This document shows positions 43,736 through 53,449 of a stretch of 64,000 bases of DNA, one piece after another. The stretch lies in the NCBI GenBank assembly GCA_030674875.1, contig JASXSU010000001.1:820001-884000 (forward strand), written 5' to 3'. Position 1 is the stretch's first letter; every line of letters begins with the position of its first letter. The position numbers were made by a program, and so were the translations under genes. Below the pieces are notes generated by a model, which ran no database searches, had not been told where the DNA came from, and saw only the letters and a list, made by a program, of their open reading frames with translations. The stretch comes from Candidatus Endonucleibacter sp. (ex Gigantidas childressi). Lineage in GTDB: Bacteria; Pseudomonadota; Gammaproteobacteria; Pseudomonadales; Endozoicomonadaceae.

Positions 43736-44262
43736 CTCGCCTAAAGTTTTCTCTGCACATCCACAGAGCCCGTTACTCCATGAAACTTGATCTCCGCCTT
43801 TCGCTGCTGCAACCTATTTGCAATAGGCTCCATCATCATCGCCACAAGCCTCAGGAAGGCAGCATTTCAGCTCTAAGATGTTAGTCTTATTAAAACACCG
43901 CATGCAACAACCTCTACTTATCGAAAGCTCTAGTCTTAGAAAATATTTAATTTAGTATCGTTCAGCGTCAGTCGCTGAAAAGCACTTCGTATAAGATCAT
44001 CCGATTCGTTATGTGGAAGAGTTGTCGCCTAAGAACAGCTGACCCTCAAGCCACTCCAAATGTATTGGTTGTTGTGGGTATTTAAAAAACACACTCCCGG
44101 ATAGACTCTTCTTACATCATAAGCTCAAAAAGCCTAGAAATATAACCACAAAAACCACATCCAACAGACAAAAAGTAGACATACAAAAACATTACAAGCT
44201 ATGATTCTATCTTCTCTAAGCTGCAAATGTAGCTACAACAATACAACTGAGGAAGAGCATAA

Positions 44263-44982
44263 ATGAACATTACAACACTCGTTGCCATCACCCTGATAAT
44301 ATACCCATTACAGGCCATAACCGACACTCAAAATAAAAACGAAGTAGACACAAAAGAAAAAAAGATAAGTTATAGCATGGGTTACATGATGGCAAAAAAT
44401 ATAAAGAAGCAGACGGAAGATGTGGATGTGGATATTGAGCTAGTATCACTGGGCTTAACTGATGCTTTTAACAACAAAGATCCTAAAGTAGACGCTAGTG
44501 AAATGATGCCACTTCTATCCAAGGTAATGGCCGAACAACGAGCGAGAGCAGCAGATATGAACAAACCCAAACCAGACGAAGCAAAAGAAAACCTTACAAA
44601 AGGACAGGATTTTCTCCGCACAAACGGCAGTAAAGATGGCGTAAAAACACTTGCAAGCGGCGTTCAATATAAAATAATACGCAATGGTGGCAAAGGTCCA
44701 AAACCATCCCTAACAGACGACGTTTCCGTTAATTATGAAGGTCGACTCATTAATCAGCAGGTTTTTGATAGCTCTTACGCTCGTGGCAAACCCGTCTCCT
44801 TCACGGTAAATCAAGTCATAAAGGGCTGGCAAGAATGCCTGCAACTTATGTCTAGCGGCGCTGAGTGGGAATTGTACATTCCGGCAGGTATGGCCTACGG
44901 TGAAAAAGGCGCTCCAGGTGCTTCTATTGGTCCAAACGAAGTACTTATTTTTAAAGTTGAGCTACTTAGCATTGCATCGTAG
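44263..44982 (+). CDS. FKBP-type peptidyl-prolyl cis-trans isomerase (FkpA/Mip-like)
   Basis: A 239-residue periplasmic foldase. A short signal peptide (TTLVAITLIIYPLQAI) precedes a helical dimerisation region (KKISYSMGYMMAKNIKKQTE to about residue 110). The C-terminal FKBP domain has VSVNYEGRLINQQVFDSSYA, VIKGWQECLQLMSSGAEWEL and YIPAGMAYGEKGAPGASIGP. Mip-like members assist outer-membrane protein folding and are virulence factors in some intracellular bacteria. GAGGAAGAG precedes the ATG. It lies between algP and algQ as in Pseudomonas, but here with about 2 kb of relic DNA on each side. Confidence 0.9.
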   Translation: MNITTLVAITLIIYPLQAITDTQNKNEVDTKEKKISYSMGYMMAKNIKKQTEDVDVDIELVSLGLTDAFNNKDPKVDASEMMPLLSKVMAEQRARAADMNKPKPDEAKENLTKGQDFLRTNGSKDGVKTLASGVQYKIIRNGGKGPKPSLTDDVSVNYEGRLINQQVFDSSYARGKPVSFTVNQVIKGWQECLQLMSSGAEWELYIPAGMAYGEKGAPGASIGPNEVLIFKVELLSIAS

Positions 44983-45572
44983 ATCAGCCTGATATAAAAA
45001 AACAACACTCACATGTAGAAAACTTTTTTGCAGGAGAACTAAATACGTAAAACCATCTTCTAGCCTACCTGCTCGTAATAGAAAGGGCTAGGCTAGTAAC
45101 TCAAACATTAAAAGCCGTATTTTAGATAGACTGCAAATAAGCTCTTTATCTGCCGGATTCAAATCTGAAGCGCATCACTTGACTAGGTAGAAGAAAGGGC
45201 CAGCTGAAGGTAAGCTCCTACCCTTTTCTCCGGCAAGAGATGAAGTGATGATGATAACTTACCAACAACTGACTTACGAACAACTGCGCCAGATTTCCGC
45301 ACTAAAGAAAAGCTGCTGCAGCCAAAGGGAGGTAGCGGAAATCATTGGCGCCAACCAGTCCACGGTGAGCCGTGAGTTGGCAAGGAATACTGGCTAACGT
45401 GGATACAGGCATAGGCAAGCACAAGACCGAACAGATAGCCTGCGTACAGAGTCGGCCCGGGCGAGTAGAATGACTCCAAAAATGATCGCGCTGATTGAAT
45501 CAAAGCTGCGTGTAGAGTTGAGCTCATAGCAGATTTCAGGCTGGCTGCTGAATGATCAGGAACGACTGATTA

Positions 45573-45696
45573 TACCCTTATCCTTTCAAGTTGCTACGTT
45601 GTTGGCTGCGTTCGCTCACCCAGATCACCTACTACTCGCAGGCTCACGGGGCCTAGCTTACTTGCTGCCTAGTAGCAATTTGAAATGCTTTGGGTA
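45573..45696 (+). repeat. Family A MITE in IS30-B, first site
   Basis: A TACCCTTATCCTTTCAAGTT left end and TTTGAAATGCTTTGGGTA right end, flanked by TA. It occupies the same position in the transposase (between QERLI and SYESI) as the MITE at 57606, so both IS30-B copies descend from one interrupted ancestor. Confidence 0.88.
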
Positions 45697-46163
45697 TAGC
45701 TATGAAAGCATCTACCTACATATTTGGGCGAATAAGCAGGCTGGCGACGATCCTTACATGCATCTTCGTCGCCAGTGCAAGAAGTATGACAAGCGACGAA
45801 ACGGCAAGTCAACGAGCGGCCATATAAAGAACCTCGTCGGCATAGATGATCGCCCAGAGATTGTTGACGATAATCGCGTATCGGAGACTGGGAGATTGAT
45901 ACCGCCATTGGCAAATGGCATAGCGGGACTTTGGTGACTATCGCCGAGCTGGTCACGAAGCACACGGTCTCAGCCCCGGTGAACAGCAAAAGCGCAGCAG
46001 ATGCGACCAAGGCTACGATCAGCTTGCTCAACCCATTTAAGGATATTGTTCACACCATTACGGCTGACAACGGGAAAGAGTTTTCGTATCATGAGAAAAT
46101 CAGCCAAGCATTATCGGCTGAGGTTTACTTTGCGCACCCTACAGCTCTTGGGACCTAGGGTTA

Positions 46164-46287
46164 TACCCATCGCCTTTCAATCTGCTACGTTGTTGGCTGC
46201 GCTCGCTCACCCAGATCACCTACTACTCGTAGGCTCATGGGGCTTCGCTTACTTGCCGCCTAGTAGCAACTTGAAATCCTTTGGGTA
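46164..46287 (+). repeat. Family A MITE in IS30-B, second site
   Basis: TACCCATCGCCTTTCAATCT ... AACTTGAAATCCTTTGGGTA. The empty site is preserved in the other IS30-B copy (AGGGTTAAATGAGAG at about 58192). Here the junctions are AGGGTTA and TAAATGAGAG, proving a TA target duplication and a 124 bp element. Confidence 0.93.
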
Positions 46288-46706
46288 TAAATGAGAGCAC
46301 CAATGGCTTGCTACGACAATATTTCCCAAAGAATACAGGCTTCAAGAAGGTCGGTCAGATAGAGGTGAAGCAAGCATTGATGCGGCTTAATTCTCGGCCA
46401 AGAAAATATTTGAATTTCAAAACACCCGCCCTGATAATGGGTGAACACAGGGCTGCGTTAGCAGCTTAAGCTGTGATGCATTTGGAATTTGAATCCGCGT
46501 CTTATAAGCGGAACTAATTTAACTAATTATTATCTATATTTATATCTTAATTGAGGCCATGGCGGCCTGTTTTTTGGTGTCTGCATGCTTATATTCCATA
46601 TTGGCAAAAGATAATTTCTCACTAGACCTTCTAACCCGATAGCTCAGATCATGATACCTAGTGTATGTTCATACCTTACAATATGGCTACACCTACAGCG
46701 TATCTG

Positions 46707-47171
46707 TCACAAGACACTTTTTCGATGAGACTCATGTAATGTCTCGATCAAATTATCTTCAAGCATAAATCGATCCTCTAAAACTTCCCCTAAGGCCGAT
46801 AACGCCTCCTGCAACCCCTTTACACTACTTATCACCTCGCATCTATCATTAAAATCAAGGCACAGGTGAGTGTTGCTTTCAATCTTAGGATAGAGAGCCT
46901 GAGCAACCTCAATACCTTCATCGTCAAACTCAAGTCCTTCTTGGTTAAGCCTCTCATAAACCTCAAAATGACCTACTGAAACATAATCCACCATGATCTG
47001 ACAGAACTCTTTGAGCTTAACTGTTAAAGACCTTTTATCGCTCTTGAGCTGATCTACCCCATTTATCGAGCAGTATAAAACAATCAACTCCTGACGTTCG
47101 CTGAGCCAACGATCAATAATTTTCGACACCCCCCCCCAGCGCTCTTTGGCAGATCTACAATCATCCAACAT
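46707..47171 (-). CDS. algQ: Anti-sigma70 factor AlgQ/Rsd
   Basis: A 154-residue Rsd/AlgQ protein that binds the housekeeping sigma factor RpoD and modulates promoter choice; in Pseudomonas it affects alginate and virulence genes. Family features are MLDDCRSAKERWGGVSKIID, the helix RWLSERQELIVLYCSI and LKEFCQIMVDYVSVGHFEVY. ATG 47171 is preceded by AGGAGG and is preferred over an upstream start at 47189. The RWGGV codons contain a run of nine G. The neighbourhood yheS-algP-FKBP-algQ supports the name. It reads toward IS30-B. Confidence 0.88.
   Translation of the reverse strand: MLDDCRSAKERWGGVSKIIDRWLSERQELIVLYCSINGVDQLKSDKRSLTVKLKEFCQIMVDYVSVGHFEVYERLNQEGLEFDDEGIEVAQALYPKIESNTHLCLDFNDRCEVISSVKGLQEALSALGEVLEDRFMLEDNLIETLHESHRKSVL
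47129..47137 (-). repeat. G9 homopolymer inside algQ
   Basis: Nine consecutive C on the plus strand (G on the coding strand) encode part of Trp-Gly-Gly-Val in the conserved RWGGV motif. A one-base slip would truncate the protein early. Confidence 0.85.
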
Positions 47172-47379
47172 GACAGCTCCTCCTAGCAATTAAATCTTAT
47201 TATTTGTAACAAAATCCGAACATCATTATTCAAACGATAAAGACGGCAACCTAGCAACACCTTATCCACAACAAGAGTGCACTTAAAAAAGCAAAGTAAG
47301 CAACTGCCTGCCCCAGAAACCCATAAACTTGGACAAAAACTGAGCAAACAACTACTACAAATGAACTTAACACGCTTCT

Positions 47380-47540
47380 ATACTCGTTACCATTGACGGT
47401 GAGAGCATTTTAAATAACTCCCTGACATAATGCATAGTAGCGGACCTTGAAATCAAGATTACTCTCCCGCTTGATTGACGATTATATACACGCTTCTATT
47501 GAGGGTGCGAGGCTGCTTACTTCTCTCACTACCACAATAT
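47380..47540. repeat. Fragmented family B repeats upstream of algQ
   Basis: One left arm, TACTCGTTACCATTGACGGT at 47380, and a second piece, CGCTTCTATTGAGGGTGCGA at about 47494 with TTACTTCTCTCAC, suggest two partial copies. No gene is seen between algQ and the next repeat. Confidence 0.5.
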
Positions 47541-47844
47541 ATAATGCACTTTCGCAAGCTCGGCCTTGTAATTCATGCTGTTCGTAGGAGCTATCAGCAA
47601 TAGACTCTGTGTTGAAGACATAACACCCTAAAGCAACAGGCTAAGAACCTTCATAAAATAGTGTGATAAAAGCTTTCCACCAAAAGCCGTGGCATTCTTT
47701 AACCTGATGATAAAAGAACGTTATCAGAAGCCATGTTTTTAGAGATTTAGGCTGCTTTTTGCAATACTTTAGAAAATTGTCGATATTTATACTCGGTTCC
47801 ATGAGAGGTATGTTGACAGACCTCACTTATCCTCATCACTACTC

Positions 47845-47938
47845 TCAGACTCATAGACTCATAGACTCATGGGCGTTCGCTAACGTGCTTCCTGCTCACA
47901 CCTTCAATGTGTAACATAGACTAGGTATAGTGTTGAGC
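47845..47938. repeat. Family B right half with a short tandem duplication
   Basis: It contains three 10-bp units of the ACTCATAG type (47850-47872), then GGGCGTTCGCTAACGTGC, GCTCACACCTTCAATGTG and the terminal GACTAGGTATA. It lies about 85 bp upstream of the transporter gene. The open frame at 47641-47826 beside it is not supported. Confidence 0.5.
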
Positions 47939-48021
47939 GTTGCTAAAATCAATACGTGGTGTTACCATGTTCTTCGTATTTTAACACAATAACTCCCTTT
48001 CTTACCTAATGTGTATTTAAA

Positions 48022-49449
48022 ATGAAAACATGGCTACGTCTCGCTATTCCCTTGGCTCTTGGCATCGGTACTTATATCATACCTACGCCAGAAAGTTTAA
48101 CTTCCGATGCATGGGCCTATTTTGCTATCTTTATTGGAACAGTTGCCGCATTAATCCTTGAACCTTTGCCGGCCTCATTCTGTGGATTAATCAGTGTTAT
48201 ATTAATAGTTACGCTAAAATTAGTGGCTTTACAGCCTGAAGTAGAAGTTGTTACACCAAAACTCGCGTTACAATGGGGTTTATCAGGGTTTCAGAATGCC
48301 ACAGTCTGGTTGATTTTCACGGCGTATATCTTTTCTTTAGGCTACCAAAAAACTGGACTAGGCAAACGCATATCTCTATATTTAATCAAGTGGCTAGGAG
48401 GCAATAGCTTAGGATTAAGCTATGCAATAGCATTTGCTGACTTGTTGCTGGCCCCATTTGTTCCTTCTAACACCGCTAGGAGTGGAGGCATAATCTACCC
48501 TATAGTAAGCAATATCCCTAGTATGTATGACTCCAGTTGTGATAACAATCCAAGAAAAATAGGAAGCTTTTTATATTGGACTGGCATATCCACCACATGT
48601 GTCACAAGCTCAATGTTTATGACAGGATTAGCACCTAATCTTTTAGCCATATCAATAGTTGAGCGTACCGCAAACATAACTATTTCTTGGAGCGATTGGT
48701 TTATTGGATTTGCACCTGTTGGACTCTTACTGTTTCTTTCGACACCTTGGATCAATTACCTGCTGTATCCTCCTACTCAAAAACAGTCTAAAGAAATGCC
48801 CCAATGGGCTAGCGAGCAAATTAAAAGTCTGGGCGCTTTAAGTCGTAGTGAAATATATATGCTGTTATTGGCATTATTCGCTTTAGTATTATGGATTGCT
48901 GGTGGAAGCTGGCTAACAGCAACAGGAACAAGCTTAGTTGTTTTATGCTTAATGGTCTTAACTGGCATAATTTCATGGCAAGATGTTATTGGGCATAAAC
49001 AAGCTTGGAATGTGTTGATTTGGTTTGCCACTTTGGTAACCTTAGCTGGAGGGTTAACACAAACAGGTATTTTAACTTGGCTAACTGGAGGCCTAGCTGG
49101 TCTTGTAGTAGGTCAATACCCTACTATTGCATTAATTGTTTGTTTCTTCTTGCTCCATTATTTCTTTGCTAGTATCACAGCTCATGTTACGGCATTACTC
49201 CCAGTCTTTATGACGTTAGCTATGGTAACTCCTGGGGTATCAATTCAACAAACAGGCATGATGTTTTGTTTTGTACTAGGCATTATGGGAATACTTACAC
49301 CTTATGCTACCGGACCAAGCCCTATTTGGTATGGTTCAGGGTTTCTTCCAGCAAAAAACTTTTGGCTACTTGGTGCTGCGATGGGTGGGATTTATTTATC
49401 TGTTTTATTATTAGTAGGATTGCCGTGGTTAAACTTTATACACGGATAA
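48022..49449 (+). CDS. DASS-family dicarboxylate/anion transporter
   Basis: A 475-residue inner-membrane carrier of the divalent anion:sodium symporter family (CitT/SODiT1/YflS-like) with about 12 hydrophobic segments. Diagnostic sequences are LAPFVPSNTARSGGIIYPIV (the SNT substrate/Na+ motif), CVTSSMFMTGLAPNLLA and LTPYATGPSPIWYGSGF near the second SNT-like repeat. Family members move citrate, 2-oxoglutarate, malate, succinate or tartrate, by antiport or Na+ symport; the substrate cannot be read here. The gene is unusually A+T-rich. It is isolated, flanked by family B repeats, with no strong ribosome-binding site at ATG 48022. Confidence 0.85.
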   Translation: MKTWLRLAIPLALGIGTYIIPTPESLTSDAWAYFAIFIGTVAALILEPLPASFCGLISVILIVTLKLVALQPEVEVVTPKLALQWGLSGFQNATVWLIFTAYIFSLGYQKTGLGKRISLYLIKWLGGNSLGLSYAIAFADLLLAPFVPSNTARSGGIIYPIVSNIPSMYDSSCDNNPRKIGSFLYWTGISTTCVTSSMFMTGLAPNLLAISIVERTANITISWSDWFIGFAPVGLLLFLSTPWINYLLYPPTQKQSKEMPQWASEQIKSLGALSRSEIYMLLLALFALVLWIAGGSWLTATGTSLVVLCLMVLTGIISWQDVIGHKQAWNVLIWFATLVTLAGGLTQTGILTWLTGGLAGLVVGQYPTIALIVCFFLLHYFFASITAHVTALLPVFMTLAMVTPGVSIQQTGMMFCFVLGIMGILTPYATGPSPIWYGSGFLPAKNFWLLGAAMGGIYLSVLLLVGLPWLNFIHG

Positions 49450-49525
49450 CAGTAGACACGCAGCGTACTATTTGAAAGCTGGGCACCCAAGACGCCCCGA
49501 GCGTCTTGATTATTACCTGATTCTA

Positions 49526-49646
49526 TACCAGCTCTCATAGAAAGTGCGAGATTACTGACCACTTTCACTCACCCCACTCGCCACCACCTTATCTCATGGG
49601 AACTAGTTCGTTTATCGCCTACCACCACTTTCAATGGTAACGGTAT
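49526..49646. repeat. Family B palindromic repeat (good copy)
   Basis: It starts TACCAGCTCTCATAGAAAGT and ends ACCACTTTCAATGGTAACGGTA, with TTATCTCATGGGAACTAGTT and CGTTTATCGCC in the core. It lies between the convergent transporter and msrAB genes. Confidence 0.7.
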
Positions 49647-49669
49647 AGGACTGTGCTGCCTGCGATAAC

Positions 49670-50752
49670 TTATTCCTGAAAAAGCTTTTGGTATTCACCA
49701 TGACCTTCTTTTTCTAAATCTTCCTTAGGGATAAAACGCATCGCTGCAGAGTTAATACAAAAACGCTGCCCATCTGGTCCTGGTCCATCATTAAATACAT
49801 GCCCAAGGTGAGAGTTGGAGTACTTACTGACAATCTCGGTTCTCACACTGAACAAGCCTCTATCTTCTCTCTCGATAATATTTCCAGAAACAAGGGGCTT
49901 GGTAAAACTTGGCCAACCCGTATTAGATTTAAACTTATCGATAGAACTGAACAAAACCTCTCCTGATACAACGTCAACATAAACTCCCTCTTTTTTATTG
50001 TCCCAGTACTTATTTTCGAACGCTCGCTCGGTACCCCCATTTTGAGTAACATCAAACTGTAGCGGTGTTAACTTCTTCTTAAGCTCTTCTCTATTAGGCT
50101 TGTGTGGCAGTGATAAATGATTCTCTGAGCTATTACGCTCTTTTTTTTCTGTTTGAATTTCTTTCAGCCGTCGATCTCGACCGCATCTATAGCGATAAAA
50201 GGTGTAGCGAATAGGATTTTCTTTATAATAATTCTGATGATGACTTTCTTCACCTTTTATAGGATAAAAAACTGACGCACCCAAAATTGGGGTAACAACT
50301 ATTTTGTCAGAAAACTGCTCTCCTAACTCTTTCTTTGACTGCTCCGCTATCTGCCTCTCCTTGTCACTTGCTACAAAAATAGCACTTAAATAACTTGACC
50401 CTCTATCACAGAACTGTCCTTTATCATCGAATGGATCGATGTTTTTCCAATAATAATCTAATATTTTTTTATAACTAATAGTGTTAGGTCTATATGTGAT
50501 CTCCACCGCTTCAAAGTGCCCGCTATGATCACCATTGTAGGTTGGGTTAACTGACGCTCCACCCGTAAACCCAGAAACAACACCGACCACCCCATCAAGC
50601 TTTTCAAAATCAGACTCCATACACCAAAAACATCCTCCCGCCAATATAGTTGTTTTCGTCATCATATCCACCTTTACCGGTTCCGCTACGACAACTGGAG
50701 CATGAAACAGCATGATTGCTAATAGAGCAGGCGCTCCTTTATACCTCATCAT
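49670..50752 (-). CDS. msrAB: Secreted methionine sulfoxide reductase MsrA-MsrB fusion
   Basis: A 360-residue two-domain enzyme that repairs oxidised methionine, MsrA acting on S and MsrB on R sulfoxides. A signal peptide ([18 protein letters not shown]) predicts export to the periplasm. The MsrA domain has the catalytic [17 protein letters not shown] (Cys41), [14 protein letters not shown] and EESHHQNYY. The MsrB domain has [51 protein letters not shown] (catalytic Cys) and SAAMRFIP; the zinc CxxC pairs are absent. The domain order matches the MsrAB part of Neisseria PilB, without its thioredoxin domain. It is monocistronic. Confidence 0.95.
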   Translation of the reverse strand: MMRYKGAPALLAIMLFHAPVVVAEPVKVDMMTKTTILAGGCFWCMESDFEKLDGVVGVVSGFTGGASVNPTYNGDHSGHFEAVEITYRPNTISYKKILDYYWKNIDPFDDKGQFCDRGSSYLSAIFVASDKERQIAEQSKKELGEQFSDKIVVTPILGASVFYPIKGEESHHQNYYKENPIRYTFYRYRCGRDRRLKEIQTEKKERNSSENHLSLPHKPNREELKKKLTPLQFDVTQNGGTERAFENKYWDNKKEGVYVDVVSGEVLFSSIDKFKSNTGWPSFTKPLVSGNIIEREDRGLFSVRTEIVSKYSNSHLGHVFNDGPGPDGQRFCINSAAMRFIPKEDLEKEGHGEYQKLFQE

Positions 50753-50914
50753 AACTCTCCCTTCGTTGAACTTACCAAAAAATCAAGATCGAGACCAACT
50801 TCTTATTTATAGTTGAAACTTACCTAACTTGATTACGCATATATCCAGGATAATACTTAGTCCAGTCTGACAAATTCTTCTGCATCTGCATGAGTTTTGC
50901 ACCCAAAATCTTTG

Positions 50915-51012
50915 GGGTTGCTACGCGACAACAAGTGCGCGAGGCTATATAACCTTAGGCTTACTAGGTTATTAACAACAAAGCGCCACCTTCAATGGTA
51001 TGGGTGTAGAGC
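50915..51012. repeat. Family B palindromic repeat (diverged)
   Basis: GCTACGCGACAACAAGTGCG, then AGGCTTACTAGG and ACAACAAAGCGCCACCTTCA, ending ATGGTATGGGTGTA. It lies in the 525 bp gap between msrAB and the OsmC-like gene, which holds nothing else recognisable. Confidence 0.55.
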
Positions 51013-51278
51013 CTTGCTCACTCATCGCCTACTCACTAAAATAGAGAGAAATAGACAGCACCATGTAGATGCTGTTAGCGTCTGTTTAATGCGCTAATTA
51101 TACGCCACCACTCGAGGATTAACTAATTAGCATTAACCTTTCCAGACCTAGGTATTTTATGACCACCACAGCAGATCACATCACCAAATACAAGTTATTA
51201 TTCACCATCAATAGGCACTTAACTAATTAACTCATGCCCTCTCTAGGCCTGAATCAAGCCTTCTTAGGCTACATAACA

Positions 51279-51719
51279 TTACTCAGAGATTTCTTTTATT
51301 TCCGTGGAAAGATAAGTTTCACCCGATAATGAATTGGTAATCAAACATAAGTGCTCTGCTTTTTTTAACAGACGGTTTGCCGTATCATGGCTAACATCAG
51401 GCCTGACCGTCAACAACACATTTATTTTAAATCCTGTAAACTTTACAACCTTATCGTGCTTATCAAGAACTCCTTCAACCGTACATTGCACGGACTCCCA
51501 GTAAAACTTCGAAGCTCTGGAAATAGCTCTAAAGCTCAGTATAAAACAATCTGATACCGACGCAACCAACAATGATTCCGGTGACCATTTGTCTCCAGGA
51601 CCACCAAACTGGGCTGGAGGGGCAGAAACAATATCTGGCACGCCTTCTTCGGAGAGGCTGATGTCACTACTTTGCGAGGCGTACCCTTTTACTTTATAGT
51701 AATGGGGAAAGTTTTCCAT
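51279..51719 (-). CDS. OsmC-family protein (peroxiredoxin-like)
   Basis: A 146-residue OsmC/Ohr-fold protein. The two family cysteines are present: VASVSDCFILSFRAIS (about residue 60) and KKAEHLCLITNSL (about residue 125), along with the segment FGGPGDKWSPESLL. OsmC/Ohr enzymes reduce organic hydroperoxides; the broader family (YhfA-like) includes members without known substrates. GGAG lies five bases upstream of the ATG. It is close to msrAB, so a loose oxidative-stress association is possible, but they are separate transcription units 525 bp apart. Confidence 0.82.
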   Translation of the reverse strand: MENFPHYYKVKGYASQSSDISLSEEGVPDIVSAPPAQFGGPGDKWSPESLLVASVSDCFILSFRAISRASKFYWESVQCTVEGVLDKHDKVVKFTGFKINVLLTVRPDVSHDTANRLLKKAEHLCLITNSLSGETYLSTEIKEISE

Positions 51720-52011
51720 ATAGGCTCCGACTTATTGTCTTTATTGTCCTCCCTGAAAGGTGTCGTACAACATTCTTTGTACGTTCATTGTGACACCAGT
51801 CTTCTAGGAGTGAGAGCTACAAAGTATACCAGCAGCCTCATCACATATGAAATATCAGCGAGTATACTTTCTTTACTAAGAACCAAAGACCATTCGGATA
51901 AATCTATACGACAACTCACCACGACTCCCAGCAATAGCTGAACTAAATTGTATATACCCTTTGATGGCGTGAGGGTATGAAAATAATGCAAAATGAGCAA
52001 AACTGAAGACA

Positions 52012-53028
52012 TCACAAAGAACCAATAATTTGCCAGTAGCTATTGATTCGTTCTGGTAGAATTTTCCCTTCTGCTAGCGCCTGACTGATGGCGCAACCTG
52101 GCTCCTTCTGGTGATGGCAATTGCGGAAGCGACAATGACCAAGAAATGGTCGAAACTCTCTAAAGCCTTCAATGATCTCGTTTTGCGTCATATGCCAAAG
52201 ACCAAACTCTCTAATTCCTGGAGAGTCAATTAGGGTTCCGCCAGTGGGGAAATGATACAGCTTTGCAGTAGTTGTTGTATGAGAGCCCTTGCCGGTAACG
52301 TCAGATAGAGCTCCGACCCTAGCATCGATACCGGGCAGCAGAGAATTTACCAGAGAAGACTTACCAACACCGCTTTGACCCACAAAAACACTGGTATGTT
52401 CATTTAACAATACTTGAAGTGAAGTTAACCCATCCGTGGACCGAGTCGATGTGGTTAGTACTGTGTAGCCAATATCCTTATAGGTTTTCAATATATCATT
52501 CAGCGCAGATTTGCGCTCAGGGTCTGTTAATAAATCTATTTTATTGAGTAATATCACAGGCTCAATATTGACTGTTTCTGCAGCCACCAAGTAACGATCA
52601 ATCAGATTAGTGTGGGGCGCAGGTATCGACGCAATGACCAGCATAATATAATCGATATTGGCTGCCACTGGCTTTACTTGCCCCCGCTGGTCTGGACGAG
52701 ACAAAATACTTTTGCGATCGGACAACGCAACAACAACACCAGAACGATATTTAACCGAAGCTCGCCAGATAACCCTGTCGCCAGTGACAAGTGGTGGTAG
52801 ATTGGCTCGCAAGTGGCACCTCCATATGTCGCCCCGGCTCTCAACAGACTCAATATCTAACTGAGCTCCATAGTGACTAATTATCAGGCCAAGCTGTTCA
52901 GGACCCAAGCCACCTTCGTCAAATTGTTGCTCAATTTTAATTTCTTGCTTTTGAGCGCGTTCAATTCGCTCATCATGAATTTTCTTGATACGCCAGTTTT
53001 GTCTGCGAGTAAGTTTGCGCTTTGCCAT
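52012..53028 (-). CDS. rsgA: Ribosome small-subunit-dependent GTPase RsgA
   Basis: A 338-residue circularly permuted GTPase that acts in late 30S assembly. An N-terminal OB fold (about 60-120) is followed by G motifs in permuted order: VILLNKIDLL (G4), VGQSGVGKSSLVNSLLPG (G1), the TTTAK switch and LIDSPGIREFGLW (G3). A C-terminal zinc knuckle CRFRNCHHQKEPGC follows. The basic N-terminus AKRKLTRRQNWRIKKIHDER is typical. In Pseudomonas rsgA is directly divergent from orn; here a 5.9 kb accessory insert separates them. Confidence 0.96.
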   Translation of the reverse strand: MAKRKLTRRQNWRIKKIHDERIERAQKQEIKIEQQFDEGGLGPEQLGLIISHYGAQLDIESVESRGDIWRCHLRANLPPLVTGDRVIWRASVKYRSGVVVALSDRKSILSRPDQRGQVKPVAANIDYIMLVIASIPAPHTNLIDRYLVAAETVNIEPVILLNKIDLLTDPERKSALNDILKTYKDIGYTVLTTSTRSTDGLTSLQVLLNEHTSVFVGQSGVGKSSLVNSLLPGIDARVGALSDVTGKGSHTTTTAKLYHFPTGGTLIDSPGIREFGLWHMTQNEIIEGFREFRPFLGHCRFRNCHHQKEPGCAISQALAEGKILPERINSYWQIIGSL

Positions 53029-53247
53029 GCTTTTATTACAGTTCGGTTTTTAGTATGAATTATGATGAAATAAACAACACCATGTCAGCCTGATTTTTCA
53101 TTTGATAACGATTAAAGCCGAGCTAGTATACGCAAGCTGCTTGAAAGTGTAGCTAACTTACACTCCAATACACTTAGAATGCAAACAATCAAGTCTAACG
53201 ATTTTCACTCAAACCTTCATGCTCTGGGAGCAATCTAATACTATCTA

Positions 53248-53371
53248 TACCCGTCGCCTTTCAATCTGCTACGCTGTTGGCTGCGCTCGCTCACCCTGAC
53301 CACCTACTACTCGTAGGCTCATGGGGCTTCCCTTACTTGCCGCCTAGTAGCAACTTGAAATCCTTTGGGTA
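53248..53371 (+). repeat. Family A MITE, solo intergenic copy (124 bp)
   Basis: TACCCGTCGCCTTTCAATCT ... AACTTGAAATCCTTTGGGTA, flanked by TA at 53246 and 53372. It is a full-length copy at the rsgA edge of the accessory insert. Confidence 0.92.
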
Positions 53372-53449
53372 TATACTTATATGGCTTAAAACTGCTACGC
53401 GGTGGCAAGCGGGAGGCGCTGAAGCCTAGAACATATAAGTCATGGGGGG

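Larger units (their letters stand above)
45153..46498 (+). mobile_element. IS30-family element IS30-B with two nested MITEs
   Basis: The terminal repeats are GCCGGATTCAAATCTGAAG on the left and the complement of GCGGATTCAAATTCCAAATG on the right. The transposase runs from about 45248 (MMITYQQLTYEQLRQISALK, HTH REVAEIIGANQSTVSRELAR) through SGWLLNDQERL, SYESIYLHIWANKQAG, ITADNGKEFSYHEKISQALS and QIEVKQALMRLNSRPRKYLN. Stops, frameshifts and two family A MITEs (45573 and 46164) inactivate it. It sits between the FKBP gene and algQ. Confidence 0.85.

Noticed and set aside
43740-44262. Possible Cys-rich coding remnant upstream of the FKBP gene (complement reads CCLPEACGDDDGAYCK)
   Set aside because: Only a short segment, with stops around it and no family recognised.
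45060-45100. Hairpin with CTAGCCTA and TAGGCTAG arms after the FKBP gene
   Set aside because: The inverted arms are real, but there is no T-tract and the large loop makes a terminator call weak.
45599-45937. Apparent conserved small protein starting LAAFAHPDHLLLAGSRG
   Set aside because: The N-terminal part is a translated family A MITE and the rest a broken IS30-B transposase.
47641-47826. 61-codon minus-strand open frame upstream of the DASS transporter
   Set aside because: No ribosome-binding site, no family features, and its 5' end lies close to repeat-derived DNA.
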